Source: Rhizobium favelukesii
GTDB taxonomy: Bacteria > Pseudomonadota > Alphaproteobacteria > Rhizobiales > Rhizobiaceae
DNA: 64,000 bases
NCBI RefSeq assembly: GCF_000577275.2
Contig: NZ_HG916855.1
Location: 1,302,001 to 1,366,000 of the forward strand
Direction of reading: 5' to 3'
This document shows, piece after piece, positions 9,452-18,344 of the stretch. A model generated the notes under the pieces. That model did no database searches. It saw only the letters and a list, made by a program, of their open reading frames with translations, and was not told the origin of the DNA. Made by a program: the position numbers and the translations under genes. How positions within the stretch are numbered: the first letter of the stretch is position 1; each line of letters opens with the position of its first letter.

Positions 9452-9490
9452 GGATGTCTCGTAGCAAATCGCAAAAGCTTGCACAACAAA

Positions 9491-9553
9491 AATGTACATT
9501 TGTGTCAACATAGATGACCTCGGTGTTTTCTTCAGTTGACACATGTGTACATT
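9491..9553. promoter_or_regulatory. Paired inverted 20-bp boxes, candidate TetR operator and divergent promoters
   Basis: Box A read on the minus strand (9510-9491) is TGTTGACACAAATGTACATT; box B on the plus strand (9534-9553) is AGTTGACACATGTGTACATT. They match at 17 of 20 positions and face outward from a shared 23-bp spacer. Each contains TTGACA, a good -35 element, so operator and divergent promoters may overlap. Box A holds a perfect palindrome AAATGTACATTT and box B holds ACACATGTGT. The position between tetR and the divergent demethylase fits repressor control of both. Confidence 0.7.
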
Positions 9554-9597
9554 AATGTTTAGCGTCCCGTTGCATACCTAATCCGGAGCCCGGGCAC

Positions 9598-11634
9598 ATG
9601 TCGAACGATCCTCTTCTCCAGCCTTATCAGCTCAAGCATCTCAAACTGCGCAATCGCATCATCGTCACCTCGCACGAGCCGGCCTATCCGGAGGATGGCA
9701 TGCCCAAGGAGCGATATCGCGCATACACGGTCGAAAGGGCGAAAGGCGGCGTGGCGTTGACGATGACTGCAGGATCGGCCGCAGTTTCTCGAGACAGCCC
9801 ACCAGTCTTCAACAACCTGCTCGCCTACAAGGACGAGATCGTTCCGTGGGTCAGGGAAATGACCGATGCCGTGCACGAGCAGGGCGCCGCCATCATGATC
9901 CAGCTCACCCATCTCGGCCGGCGTACCCGCTGGGACAAGGGCGACTGGCTGCCGGTCGTCGCTCCGTCCCACCATCGCGAGGCCTCGCACAGGGCGTTTC
10001 CGAAGAAGATCGAAGACTGGGATATCGAACGCATCATAAAAGACTTCGCTGATGCGGCCGAACGCATGAAGGTCGGGGGCATGGACGGCGTCGAACTTGA
10101 GGCTTACGGCCATCTGATCGATCAGTTCACGTCTCCGCTCACCAATGAACTCGACGGTCCATACGGCGGATCGATCGAGAACCGCATGCGCTTCTGTCTC
10201 GACGTCTTCAAGGCGATACGCGACAGGGTCGGCGACGAATTCATTCTGGGCGTTCGCTATACCGCTGATGAATGTCTTCCCGGCGGCACGGGAAAGGCGG
10301 AAGGCATCGAGATCTCGAAGCGCCTGCGTGACAGCGGTCTGATCGACTACCTCAACGTCATCCGCGGCCATATCGATACCGATGCGGGTCTCACAGACGT
10401 TATTCCCATCCAGGGCATGGCCAACTCGCCGCATCTCGATTTCGCTGGAGAGATTCGTGCGGCGACGAACTTTCCGACGTTCCACGCGGCGAAGATTCAA
10501 GATGTAGCCACCGCCCGTCATGCGATCGCGGCGGGGAAGGTGGACATGGTGGGGATGACGCGAGCCCACATGACGGACCCGCACATCGTCCGTAAGATTA
10601 TCGAGAAGCGCGAAGACGACATCCGCCCGTGCGTTGGAGCGAACTACTGTCTGGATCGCATCTACCAAGGCGGCATGGCGTTCTGCATTCATAATGCGGC
10701 GACTGGCCGCGAGGAGACGATGCCTCACATTGTCCAGAAGGCGGAGGTCCGCAAGAAGGTCGTGATCGTCGGTGCGGGCCCGGCCGGTCTTGAAGCTGCA
10801 CGCGTGGCGGCCGAGCGCGGCCACGAGGTTGTCGTCTTCGAAGCCGCGAACAATCCGGGCGGACAGATCAGGCTGACCGCGCAAAGCGAGCGTCGCAGGG
10901 AGATGATAAGCATCATCGATTGGCGTATGAGCCAGTGCGAAAAGCTCGGCGTCACCTTCCAATTCAACACCTGGGCCGAGGGCGACACGATCACTGCGGA
11001 AAACCCCGACGTGGTCATCATCGCGACAGGCGGTCTCCCGCACACGGACGTGCTGTCGATAGGTAACGAACTGGTCGTTTCCTCGTGGGACATCATCTCC
11101 GGCGATGTTAAGCCGGGATCGAACGTCCTCGTCTTCGACGACGCCGGCGACCACGCAGGTCTTCAGGCGGCGGAATTCTTGGCCAAGGCGGGCGCCAGGG
11201 TCGAGATCATGACGCCCGACCGATCGTTCGCTCCTGAAGTCATGGCGATGAACCTGGTACCCTACATGCGTTCGCTGCAGAAGCTCGACGTGACATTCAC
11301 TGTCACGTTCCGGCTGGAATCGGCGGAAAAGACCGGCAACCAGATCGTCGCCAAGGTGGGTAGCGACTACGGCGGCGTTGCCAAGCAGCGTGTCGTCGAC
11401 CAGATCGTGGTCAATCATGGCACGATCCCGCTGGACGAGTTATACTTTGAACTCAAGCCTCTCTCTAAAAATCTTGGCGAGGCGTCGTACGACCAGCTCC
11501 TCTCCGGCAAGCCGCAGTCGGTCGTCCGCAATCCGGACGGACAGTTCCAGCTCTTCCGGATCGGCGACGCGGTCGCAGCCCGCAACACCCATGCTGCGAT
11601 CTACGATGGGCTCAGAATCGCGAAGGATCTTTGA
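9598..11634 (+). CDS. StcD/DgcA-like N-methyl amine demethylase (FMN/FAD, TMADH family)
   Basis: A 678-residue relative of the dimethylglycine and N-methylproline demethylases DgcA and StcD. FMN-barrel motifs include LRNRIIVTSHEPAY, IQLTHLGRRTRWD, GMDGVELEAYGHLIDQFTSP and GPYGGSIENRMRF. The C-terminal FAD/NAD part starts KVVIVGAGPAGLEAARVA. The expected 4Fe-4S motif is altered: RPCVGANYCLDRIYQGG has C-x5-C-x11-C, one residue shorter than C-x2-C-x3-C-x11-C and with Ala where the second Cys is expected. Divergent from tetR and first of an operon with the cupin and EtfBA, its probable electron acceptor. Likely demethylates a betaine product such as N-methylproline; the substrate is inferred. Confidence 0.85.
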   Translation: MSNDPLLQPYQLKHLKLRNRIIVTSHEPAYPEDGMPKERYRAYTVERAKGGVALTMTAGSAAVSRDSPPVFNNLLAYKDEIVPWVREMTDAVHEQGAAIMIQLTHLGRRTRWDKGDWLPVVAPSHHREASHRAFPKKIEDWDIERIIKDFADAAERMKVGGMDGVELEAYGHLIDQFTSPLTNELDGPYGGSIENRMRFCLDVFKAIRDRVGDEFILGVRYTADECLPGGTGKAEGIEISKRLRDSGLIDYLNVIRGHIDTDAGLTDVIPIQGMANSPHLDFAGEIRAATNFPTFHAAKIQDVATARHAIAAGKVDMVGMTRAHMTDPHIVRKIIEKREDDIRPCVGANYCLDRIYQGGMAFCIHNAATGREETMPHIVQKAEVRKKVVIVGAGPAGLEAARVAAERGHEVVVFEAANNPGGQIRLTAQSERRREMISIIDWRMSQCEKLGVTFQFNTWAEGDTITAENPDVVIIATGGLPHTDVLSIGNELVVSSWDIISGDVKPGSNVLVFDDAGDHAGLQAAEFLAKAGARVEIMTPDRSFAPEVMAMNLVPYMRSLQKLDVTFTVTFRLESAEKTGNQIVAKVGSDYGGVAKQRVVDQIVVNHGTIPLDELYFELKPLSKNLGEASYDQLLSGKPQSVVRNPDGQFQLFRIGDAVAARNTHAAIYDGLRIAKDL

Positions 11635-11688
11635 TCTGATCGGCCGGTGTCCCTCCCGGCCGCCGTCCCCCTTAGGCAGAACGACAAC

Positions 11689-12279
11689 ATGATTGAAAGA
11701 AGCGCGGATCTTCAGCTTTTCATCGATGCGGCCTTCGCGGTCTTCGACAGGCAGGTCGAGGACCTCAACGGTCGCCGCTCGATCCTCGAGATCTTCGGTC
11801 TATTGGAGCACAAGGGCGTCGAGAAGCACGGGACCGGCAGCCGGCTTCCTGTCTGCGAATGGCTACCCGAGGCATTGGCTCTTAAGGTCGACGACCCTCT
11901 GCTGCAGCATATGCTTGGACGCTTCGAGGCCTTGGAGCCGCGCCTTAAATGGAGGCGCCGTAGCAAATACGACGACACTGCGAGTGAGAACTTCGTCGAT
12001 GGCCACGCCAACGCAGTGATCGTCGGCCCCGGCGGGCTGGAGGACCGGGACGACGTGTGGCTGGGCGTCACTCTCATGGCGCCGGGCGTGCGCTATCCTG
12101 ACCACAATCACGCTCCGGAAGAAACATACCTCGTTCTATCCGACGGCGAGTTTCGACAGGGGGATAGTGCCTGGTTTGCACCGGGAAAGGGAGGAACCTT
12201 CTACAATCTCCCGAACATCAAACACGCCATGCGGTCCTTAAACACGCCACTCTTCGCGTTCTGGGCGTTATGCGCTTAG
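11689..12279 (+). CDS. DddQ/DddL-like cupin (DMSP-lyase family)
   Basis: About 196 residues. The C-terminal half is a cupin close to the dimethylsulfoniopropionate lyases DddQ and DddL: YPDHNHAPEETYLVLSDGEF supplies the His-x-His-x3-Glu-x-Tyr metal motif, W is followed by a glycine-rich turn, and IKHAMRSLNTPLFAFWALCA holds the last His. The start at 11689 (ATG with AGG upstream) is preferred to a GTG at 11647, though both are possible. It lies 54 bp after the demethylase and 42 bp before etfB, in one operon. Family members cleave or bind small sulfonium or betaine-like acids. A lyase activity here is unproven; it could be a betaine isomerase or accessory protein. Confidence 0.7.
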   Translation: MIERSADLQLFIDAAFAVFDRQVEDLNGRRSILEIFGLLEHKGVEKHGTGSRLPVCEWLPEALALKVDDPLLQHMLGRFEALEPRLKWRRRSKYDDTASENFVDGHANAVIVGPGGLEDRDDVWLGVTLMAPGVRYPDHNHAPEETYLVLSDGEFRQGDSAWFAPGKGGTFYNLPNIKHAMRSLNTPLFAFWALCA

Positions 12280-12321
12280 GACCAGCTAACGAGGCAACAG
12301 GAAATACAAAAAGGGGTCCCC

Positions 12322-13083
12322 ATGAAAATTCTCGTCCCCGTGAAGCGGGTGGTTGACTACAACGTGAAGATCCGCGTGAAGCCGGATGGCACAGGCGTCG
12401 AGCTTACGAACGTGAAGATGTCGATGAACCCGTTCGACGAGATCTCGGTCGAGGAGGCGCTGCGGCTGAGGGAAGCCGGCAAGGCCGACGAAGTGATCGT
12501 CGTGTCGATCGGTCCTGCCAAGGCCGAGGAAACGCTGCGCACCGCGCTTGCCATGGGTGCTGACCGCGCCATCCTCGTCGAGACCGACGAGACGCTAGAG
12601 CCGCTTGCGGTTGCCAAGATCCTCAAGGGCGTCGTCGATGCCGAGCAGCCGGGCCTCATCGTCACAGGCAAGCAGGCAATCGATGACGACTCGAACCAGA
12701 CCGGCCAGATGCTGGCGGCCCTCCTCGGCACGGCGCAGGCGACGTTTGCCTCGAAGATCGAGATCGAAGTCCCTGGTCCTGGGGGCAAGGCTCAGGTGAC
12801 CCGCGAAGTCGATGGCGGCCTGCAGACGATCGAGATCAAGCTGCCGGCCGTCGTCACCACGGATCTGCGTCTGAACGAGCCGCGCTACGCCTCGCTGCCG
12901 AACATCATGAAGGCGAAGAAGAAGCCGCTCGACAAGAAGGCTCCTGCCGATTTCGGCGTCTCCACCGAACCGCGCCTCAAGGTGTTGAAGACCGAGGAGC
13001 CGTCCGGCCGCAAGGCCGGCGTCAAGGTCAAGTCGGTCGCCGAGCTGGTCGAAAAGCTTAAAGTCGAAGCAGGCGTCCTCTAA
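12322..13083 (+). CDS. etfB: Electron transfer flavoprotein beta subunit
   Basis: 253 residues with the ETF-beta pattern throughout: [20 protein letters not shown] at the N-terminus, [36 protein letters not shown], and the signature [23 protein letters not shown], then VEVDGG-type residues ([20 protein letters not shown]). It forms a heterodimer with EtfA carrying FAD and AMP and shuttles electrons from flavin dehydrogenases to the quinone pool. The gene is 24 bp before etfA and follows the demethylase and cupin genes. TMADH-type demethylases are known ETF donors, which explains the linkage. This may be a second, pathway-specific ETF pair, or the only one of the cell. Confidence 0.95.
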   Translation: MKILVPVKRVVDYNVKIRVKPDGTGVELTNVKMSMNPFDEISVEEALRLREAGKADEVIVVSIGPAKAEETLRTALAMGADRAILVETDETLEPLAVAKILKGVVDAEQPGLIVTGKQAIDDDSNQTGQMLAALLGTAQATFASKIEIEVPGPGGKAQVTREVDGGLQTIEIKLPAVVTTDLRLNEPRYASLPNIMKAKKKPLDKKAPADFGVSTEPRLKVLKTEEPSGRKAGVKVKSVAELVEKLKVEAGVL

Positions 13084-13107
13084 GGTTCGAGAAAGGAAGA
13101 TATATCC

Positions 13108-14049
13108 ATGGCCATTCTTCTTCTGGCTGATCACGACGGCAACCACCTTTCCGACCAGACCGCCAAGACGCTGACGGCGGCATCGAAGATTGCCAAGGAA
13201 CAGGCAAGCGACGTGCACGTGCTGGTCGCCGGCGCCGGCGCCAAGGCAGCAGCCGAGCAGGCAGCCAAGCTCTCCGGTGTCTCCAAGGTGCTGGTTGCCG
13301 AGGATGCAAGCCTTGCCAACAATCTGGCCGAGCCCCTGGCGGCGCTGATCGTCCAGCTTTCCGGCAGCTACGACACGATCATCGCCGCCGCCACCTCGAC
13401 CGGCAAGAACGTCATGCCGCGCGTGGCCGCCCTCCTCGACGTCGCCCAGGTCTCCGAGATCATCGAGGTGGTCTCGGCCGATACCTTCAAGCGGCCGATC
13501 TATGCCGGTAATGCCATCCAGACGGTACAGGCGACCGACGCCAGACGCGTCATCACCGTGCGCACCGCCTCGTTTGCTGCAGCGGCCGAAGGCGGTTCCG
13601 CCCCGGTCGAAACCATTGCGGCCGCCGCCAACCCGGGTCTGTCGACCTTTGTCAAGGACGCGCTGTCGGCCTCCGACCGTCCGGAACTGACCTCGGCGAA
13701 GATCATCATCTCCGGTGGCCGGGCGCTCGGCTCTGCCGAAAAGTTCAGGGAGGTCATCCTGCCGGTCGCCGACAAGCTCGGTGCCGCCGTCGGCGCCTCG
13801 CGCGCTGCCGTCGATGCCGGTTATGCCCCGAACGACTGGCAGGTCGGCCAGACCGGCAAGGTCGTGGCACCTGATCTCTACATCGCCTGCGGCATCTCGG
13901 GCGCCATCCAGCACCTCGCCGGCATGAAGGATTCGAAGGTCATCGTCGCCATCAACAAGGACGAAGAGGCCCCGATCTTCCAGGTTGCCGACTACGGTCT
14001 CGTCGCCGATCTGTTCGAGGCCCTGCCGGAACTGGTCAAGGCGATCTAG
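13108..14049 (+). CDS. etfA: Electron transfer flavoprotein alpha subunit
   Basis: 313 residues. The N-terminal domain starts [22 protein letters not shown]. The C-terminal FAD-binding region has the ETF-alpha signature: [51 protein letters not shown], and [35 protein letters not shown]. It pairs with EtfB, encoded immediately upstream with a GAAAGGAAG ribosome site, and is the last gene of the plus-strand operon. Its role is to take electrons from the two FMN/Fe-S demethylases and deliver them to ETF-quinone oxidoreductase. Confidence 0.95.
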   Translation: MAILLLADHDGNHLSDQTAKTLTAASKIAKEQASDVHVLVAGAGAKAAAEQAAKLSGVSKVLVAEDASLANNLAEPLAALIVQLSGSYDTIIAAATSTGKNVMPRVAALLDVAQVSEIIEVVSADTFKRPIYAGNAIQTVQATDARRVITVRTASFAAAAEGGSAPVETIAAAANPGLSTFVKDALSASDRPELTSAKIIISGGRALGSAEKFREVILPVADKLGAAVGASRAAVDAGYAPNDWQVGQTGKVVAPDLYIACGISGAIQHLAGMKDSKVIVAINKDEEAPIFQVADYGLVADLFEALPELVKAI

Positions 14050-14344
14050 CGGCGCTTTTCGAGAGGCGAGAAATGGGGCAGACCCCGACACCTGGTTCAG
14101 CTTGGCTAAACGCAGACGACGCCCGGTCCGTCCTTGTCAAAGATGGACGAGCGGGCAGGGCGCGACCCCATGCGGTGGATTCCTTCCTGGCAGAGATGGC
14201 GAAGGCGTTGCTCTCCCCGTCGGTTCCGTTGCTAGCGAATTCTGTCGTATCCGACGTCTCGCAGAGACTTGAACGGAGGCAGCGCTGCGGAGCAACGTAT
14301 CGTGGCTGCCGGCGCGCGACTGGGAAGCCTGGATGCCACGAAGA

Positions 14345-14575
14345 CCTGTCCTGCACCGCAAGGCGCTCGGCGGGAAGGGCGCGCAATGGTTTTCTCGGCG
14401 AGCCGACGCCGTATCCGATCAGCTCGCACGCCGCGTATACCGACTGAACGTAGTCCCCTTCCCAGATGAGGTTCATCGACGCCTCAAGAAGGCTCCAAAG
14501 CTTGCGCACGTCCACAAAATCGCCTTTTGCCGCCGCGTTCACGACTTCCACGCACGTCCGAGGCGCGAAATTGGC
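14345..14575 (-). pseudogene. C-terminal remnant of a DapA-superfamily (dihydrodipicolinate synthase-like) gene
   Basis: On the minus strand a stretch of about 72 residues reads ANFAPRTCVEVVNAAAKGDF, then [20 protein letters not shown], then [20 protein letters not shown]. This is the usual C-terminal end of DapA-superfamily aldolases/deaminases (P..c.e...aa..GD, the Y-V-Q-x-x-K/Y-A-A helix, and the final RKPLRPL). No N-terminal barrel precedes it: the M24 gene ends just upstream at 14592. After about residue 72 the frame loses similarity. A gene truncation is the simplest reading. The 14050-14344 stretch shows no gene. Confidence 0.65.
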
Positions 14576-14591
14576 GTCATCCCAATGGCGC

Positions 14592-15872
14592 TCAGGGTTC
14601 TTCCCAAGGGAAGGTGTCGAGGCGTTCGGCTCCATTCGCGGTGACGAGAACCTGGGTCTCGAGCTTGATGCTTTCGGAACCATCCTCTGCGATGAGGCTT
14701 TCGACGTTCAGAACCATGTTCTCCTCGATGACGCCGCTGAAGCCGTCGTCAAAGTCGGGATGGAGCAGGATTCCCGGCCACTCGTCGGCCATGCCCGTCC
14801 CGTGCACAGCCAAGCTGTAGCGGTAAGGGATGTATTTTTCAGGGATCTGCCAGCTTTTCTCGTTGAACTCGACAAACGACAAACCGGGTTGGATGATGGA
14901 AAGATTGTGCTCGATCTGCGATCTGGCTGCCGAGTACAACTCCTTTTGTTTGTCGTTCATCGCCACGTGGCCGCACGTCCAGGACCGAGATAGGTCGGCG
15001 CAGTATCCAAAAGGCCCGATCATGTCGGTGTCGAAGGCGATCATTTCGCCGCGCTTGATGACGTAGTCGGAGCACTCCTGATACCAGGGATTGGTCCGCG
15101 GGCCGGCGGTTAGCAGCTTGGTCTCAAGCCACTCGCCACCGCTGCGCGAATTCTCGAAATGAAGCTCCGCCCAGATCTCGCGCTCGGTGCGGCCCGGTTC
15201 CGAAGCCTCGTACATGCGTGCCATTCCGGCTTCGCACACCCGGATAGTCCAACGCATAAGCTCGATCTCTTCCGGGCTTTTGATCGACCGTGCCCGCTCC
15301 GCCAGCGCCTGACCATCAAGCAGCGCGAATCCACGCTTTCTCAGCTCGGCCGCGGGCGCGGGCTCCAGACGGTCCACTGCGACCTTAGCGTTGCCGCCGT
15401 GCGACTGGATGATGCTGGCAAGCTCGTCCGCCCAGTCCCGCATCCTGTGCTCGGCGAGGTTTCCGGCCGTGAAGAAAAGGAAGGATCTGGCGGTCCTGAC
15501 TTCGTCAATCCCAGGAAGGCCGGTGTTGGCATGTTCGGCTCCTTCGAATTCGAACATGATCGCGGGGCCATCTGCAAGGATCAGCGCATATCGGGACGGG
15601 TTATGCATCGTCCAGATGCTCATGTTCGACGAGTCGAGCGCATAGCGGATGTTGACCGGGTCGTACAGGAGCAAGGCGGAACAGTCCCAATCCTTCATCT
15701 TCGCCCGCAAGCGGCCGAGGCGGTATTTCCTGGCCGTGTCGAGCGTGACTGCGGGGATCGGACTGATAAGGGGACGGTCGGCACCTTCCGGGTTGAGATA
15801 TGCCTGCTTGCGCTCGTCCTTAAAGACGGTCGAGTTGCCGGGCTGCGAAGAGTTGTCGTCGCCACGTAGCAT
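14592..15872 (-). CDS. M24-family creatinase-like protein, resembling DMSP lyase DddP
   Basis: 426 residues with the pita-bread M24 fold shared by creatinase, prolidase and the DMSP lyase DddP. The metal ligands are visible: AFDTDMIGPFGYCADLSRSW gives the paired Asp, LAVHGTG the His, LNVESLI and IKLETQV the two Glu. The extra Asp of D-T-D matches the six-ligand site reported for DddP. The start at 15872 has AAGGAA upstream. It is third in the operon after the Rieske oxygenase and its reductase. Creatinase-type C-N hydrolysis of a methylated amine and DddP-like C-S lysis are both possible. Family is clear, reaction is inferred. Confidence 0.75.
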   Translation of the reverse strand: MLRGDDNSSQPGNSTVFKDERKQAYLNPEGADRPLISPIPAVTLDTARKYRLGRLRAKMKDWDCSALLLYDPVNIRYALDSSNMSIWTMHNPSRYALILADGPAIMFEFEGAEHANTGLPGIDEVRTARSFLFFTAGNLAEHRMRDWADELASIIQSHGGNAKVAVDRLEPAPAAELRKRGFALLDGQALAERARSIKSPEEIELMRWTIRVCEAGMARMYEASEPGRTEREIWAELHFENSRSGGEWLETKLLTAGPRTNPWYQECSDYVIKRGEMIAFDTDMIGPFGYCADLSRSWTCGHVAMNDKQKELYSAARSQIEHNLSIIQPGLSFVEFNEKSWQIPEKYIPYRYSLAVHGTGMADEWPGILLHPDFDDGFSGVIEENMVLNVESLIAEDGSESIKLETQVLVTANGAERLDTFPWEEP

Positions 15873-15917
15873 ATGAGTGGTTCCTTGAGATATCGAAATG
15901 CCTACGGGGTGCGTCGC

Positions 15918-17000
15918 TCAGCGATCGACAACCAGATCGCTGAGCGGCTTGGAGCAACAGGGGAGGAACATGCCGGCGTCGATCTCGCGCTGCCTTATTC
16001 CACCGTTATGGTTCATCTCAACCGAGCCTGAAACGAGCTTCGATTTGCAGGTCCCACAGACGCCATTCGAACAGGACGACGGAAGCCGCGCGCCCGACTT
16101 CTTCGCCGCGGACAGCACGGTCTGCTCGCTCGATACGTCAATCTTGCGGCTTTGTTTGGTGAACTCGACCTGAAACACCTTGTTCGCGGCGACTTCCTCC
16201 ACCAGGAGCCCGGGTTCGTCGATGACGGCGGCGTCGAAGCTCTCTTCGATGTAGTTGACTGGGGACACGCCGAGGTCCGCCGAGATGGAACGTGCGGCTG
16301 CCATGAAGGGAGCCGGTCCGCAGCACATCACCACTCGGTCCGCGATGTCCGGCACGGCCAGTTTCATAAACTCCGGCGTGATGCGCCCCGTCAGTCCGGG
16401 CCAGGCCAACTCGCCATTTACGCTTTCAGGAAGGAAATGGAGACGCAGCCCTTTCATCCGCGTGGCCAGACAGGACAACTCCGTGCGGAAAATCAGGTCG
16501 AGCGGCGTCCTCGAAGCATGCATGAAGACCACGTCGGCCGGTTCGCAGCTATCCGCCAGTCCACGGACGATCGACATCACGGGCGTTATGCCAGAGCCAC
16601 CCGAAAGCAGCAGCAGCTTGGTGCCTGCGCGTCTCGGCCGAACGAAGTGACCAAGAGGACCCTGAGCCTTCACGGTCGTGCCGTTGGTCATGTTGTCGTG
16701 AAGCCAGTTCGAGACCTTGCCACCGGGAACCCGCTTAACCGTGACGGTGAAGGCGTTTGAGCGATGAGGCGACGACGAGATGCTATAGCATCGCGCCTCG
16801 CTGCCGTCCCCCGCCGGAAAGTCGAACAGAAAGTACTGGCCAGCGTCGAAGTCGAAGCGCTTGCCTTCTGGCGACGCGAACGTGAAGCTTCTCACGTCGT
16901 GCGTTTCCTGATGGACGTCAATGCAGACCAGGTTTTCGTCGTGCTCGCGGTCCCAGGCCTGTTGGGCGACCATACCGCCATGTGCGAAATCAATACCCAT
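15918..17000 (-). CDS. FAD/2Fe-2S oxygenase reductase (GbcB-like hybrid reductase)
   Basis: About 360 residues. The FAD-binding part has GQYFLFDFPAGDGSEARCYSISS-type sequence (R-x-Y-S at 87-90), followed by an NAD-binding part (LLLLSGGSGITPVMSI, MCCGPAPFMAA) and a C-terminal plant-type ferredoxin with C-x4-C-x2-C and a distant Cys (CSNGVCGTCKSKL ... FLPCC). This is the layout of reductases serving Rieske demethylases such as glycine betaine monooxygenase GbcAB and carnitine oxygenase. It moves electrons from NAD(P)H to the partner oxygenase. The start at 17000 overlaps the oxygenase stop by 11 nt, a strong sign of coupling. Confidence 0.9.
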   Translation of the reverse strand: MGIDFAHGGMVAQQAWDREHDENLVCIDVHQETHDVRSFTFASPEGKRFDFDAGQYFLFDFPAGDGSEARCYSISSSPHRSNAFTVTVKRVPGGKVSNWLHDNMTNGTTVKAQGPLGHFVRPRRAGTKLLLLSGGSGITPVMSIVRGLADSCEPADVVFMHASRTPLDLIFRTELSCLATRMKGLRLHFLPESVNGELAWPGLTGRITPEFMKLAVPDIADRVVMCCGPAPFMAAARSISADLGVSPVNYIEESFDAAVIDEPGLLVEEVAANKVFQVEFTKQSRKIDVSSEQTVLSAAKKSGARLPSSCSNGVCGTCKSKLVSGSVEMNHNGGIRQREIDAGMFLPCCSKPLSDLVVDR

Positions 17001-18243
17001 GAGCGCGCATCCGATCGATGTACCAATTCGCAAATTTGTCCAGGTTTGTTTCCGAGAACGGCGAGTAGGGACCAGGCTGATAAGCCGGATCGAGTGCGCC
17101 GGCATGCGAACGCGCGACAAGGTCTGCGTCCTGGTCTGTCGTTGCGATCCAAACATCGGTTAGCTTGTCGAGGTCGTAATCCTTGCCCTCGACGGCGTCT
17201 TTGTGGACAAGCCACTTCGTCCTGACGAGGGTCTTACCGGCAGAAAGCGGGATGACGGTCGCAACAACCGCATGGTCACCCATGAAGTGGTTCCAGCTAT
17301 TGTGACCCCAAAGGTGGGTATCGCCGAGATCTTTACGGGTCATACTGCCGAGTAGCTTGGACGACGCAGCCGTGGCGTCATGGGTCTGGGATTCGCCCGC
17401 ACCGGCGATGATCAGGCGCTGGGTCCGAAAGTTGGTCGCGCAGTCGGCCATCTGTTCCACAGCAGCGGATGGGAAGCCGTCGGCCTCCCAAGCCTTCGTC
17501 TTCTCGTCGTAGAGCCGGAAATGCTCCTCTGCCTGCTCGCGATCCTCGGGGCCGAGGGTCTCCGGGTCAAAGCCGAAGTCGAGATCGACGAACGACACAC
17601 AAAGCTCAGGATGGTTGGCGGAGCAGTGGTAGCACTCGCGATTGTTCTCCATCGTGAGCTTCCAGTTGCCGTCCTCGATGACGTCTGTGTGATGGGCGAT
17701 CTTCGCATTTCGGATGTCGTAGGGGGCAAGACGCTCGATCATGGTCTGCTCGAGGTTTGCGATATCCGTCGGCGGATCGTCGCAGAGGCAGACATAGATC
17801 AGGCCGCCGATGGACTTGAAGTTTACGGGCTTCAGGCTGTGGCAGTTCTTGTCCAAGTCCTTGCCCATGTGCGGCGCGTAGCTGAGTTCGCCGGTCAGCT
17901 CGTATGTCCAGGTGTGGTATGGGCAGACCAGCTTTGACACGATGGTCTTTCCGGGATCGAGCAGACGGGAGCCGCGATGGCGACAGACGTTGTGAAGTAC
18001 GCGGATCTCGCCGTCGTCGTCACGCAGCACAATCAGGCTTGTTTTGCCGATGTCGATCACGGTCGCATCACCAGGTTCGGGAACATCGCAGTCCAGGCCC
18101 ACGCAGATCCAGTGCTTGTGGAAGAATACATCGATGTCGGCGTCGAAGACGTCGTCTCGAGTATAGAGGCCCGCCGGCAGGGAGTGACCATGGGCACGAG
18201 CTTCAAGGAGAGCTGAGATGGAGGAAGGGAGCCTGTTTAGCAT
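16990..18243 (-). CDS. Rieske non-heme iron oxygenase alpha subunit (betaine demethylase type, GbcA/Stc2-like)
   Basis: 417 residues. The Rieske centre is C87-x-H89 (NVCRHRGSRLL) and C107-x2-H110 (LVCPYHTWTY). The mononuclear iron site follows the family pattern at MENNRECYHCSANHPELC with His206 and His211. The extent and motifs fit the group that demethylates quaternary ammonium compounds (glycine betaine monooxygenase GbcA, proline betaine demethylase Stc2) by hydroxylating an N-methyl group with loss of formaldehyde. It is the first gene of the oxygenase-reductase-M24 operon and diverges from a LysR gene. With the betaine importer and N-methyl amine demethylases nearby, it is the likely entry enzyme. 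Confidence 0.88.
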   Translation of the reverse strand: MLNRLPSSISALLEARAHGHSLPAGLYTRDDVFDADIDVFFHKHWICVGLDCDVPEPGDATVIDIGKTSLIVLRDDDGEIRVLHNVCRHRGSRLLDPGKTIVSKLVCPYHTWTYELTGELSYAPHMGKDLDKNCHSLKPVNFKSIGGLIYVCLCDDPPTDIANLEQTMIERLAPYDIRNAKIAHHTDVIEDGNWKLTMENNRECYHCSANHPELCVSFVDLDFGFDPETLGPEDREQAEEHFRLYDEKTKAWEADGFPSAAVEQMADCATNFRTQRLIIAGAGESQTHDATAASSKLLGSMTRKDLGDTHLWGHNSWNHFMGDHAVVATVIPLSAGKTLVRTKWLVHKDAVEGKDYDLDKLTDVWIATTDQDADLVARSHAGALDPAYQPGPYSPFSETNLDKFANWYIDRMRAHGY

Positions 18244-18344
18244 GATGACCTCTTATGCTGGACAACGCTAGTTTGCCCTTGCATGGAGGCCGCTTCAACG
18301 GCATTAATTTTCCAATTCGCATGACTTTAAGTAATGGAGCGCGA

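Noticed and set aside
9559..11418. 619-codon minus-strand frame opposite the StcD-like gene
   Set aside because: Shadow of the demethylase at 9598-11634, rich in Arg, His and Asp, with no family similarity.
12595..14091. 498-codon minus-strand frame across etfBA
   Set aside because: Antisense of two certain genes; Gly/Asp/Arg-rich and without domain.
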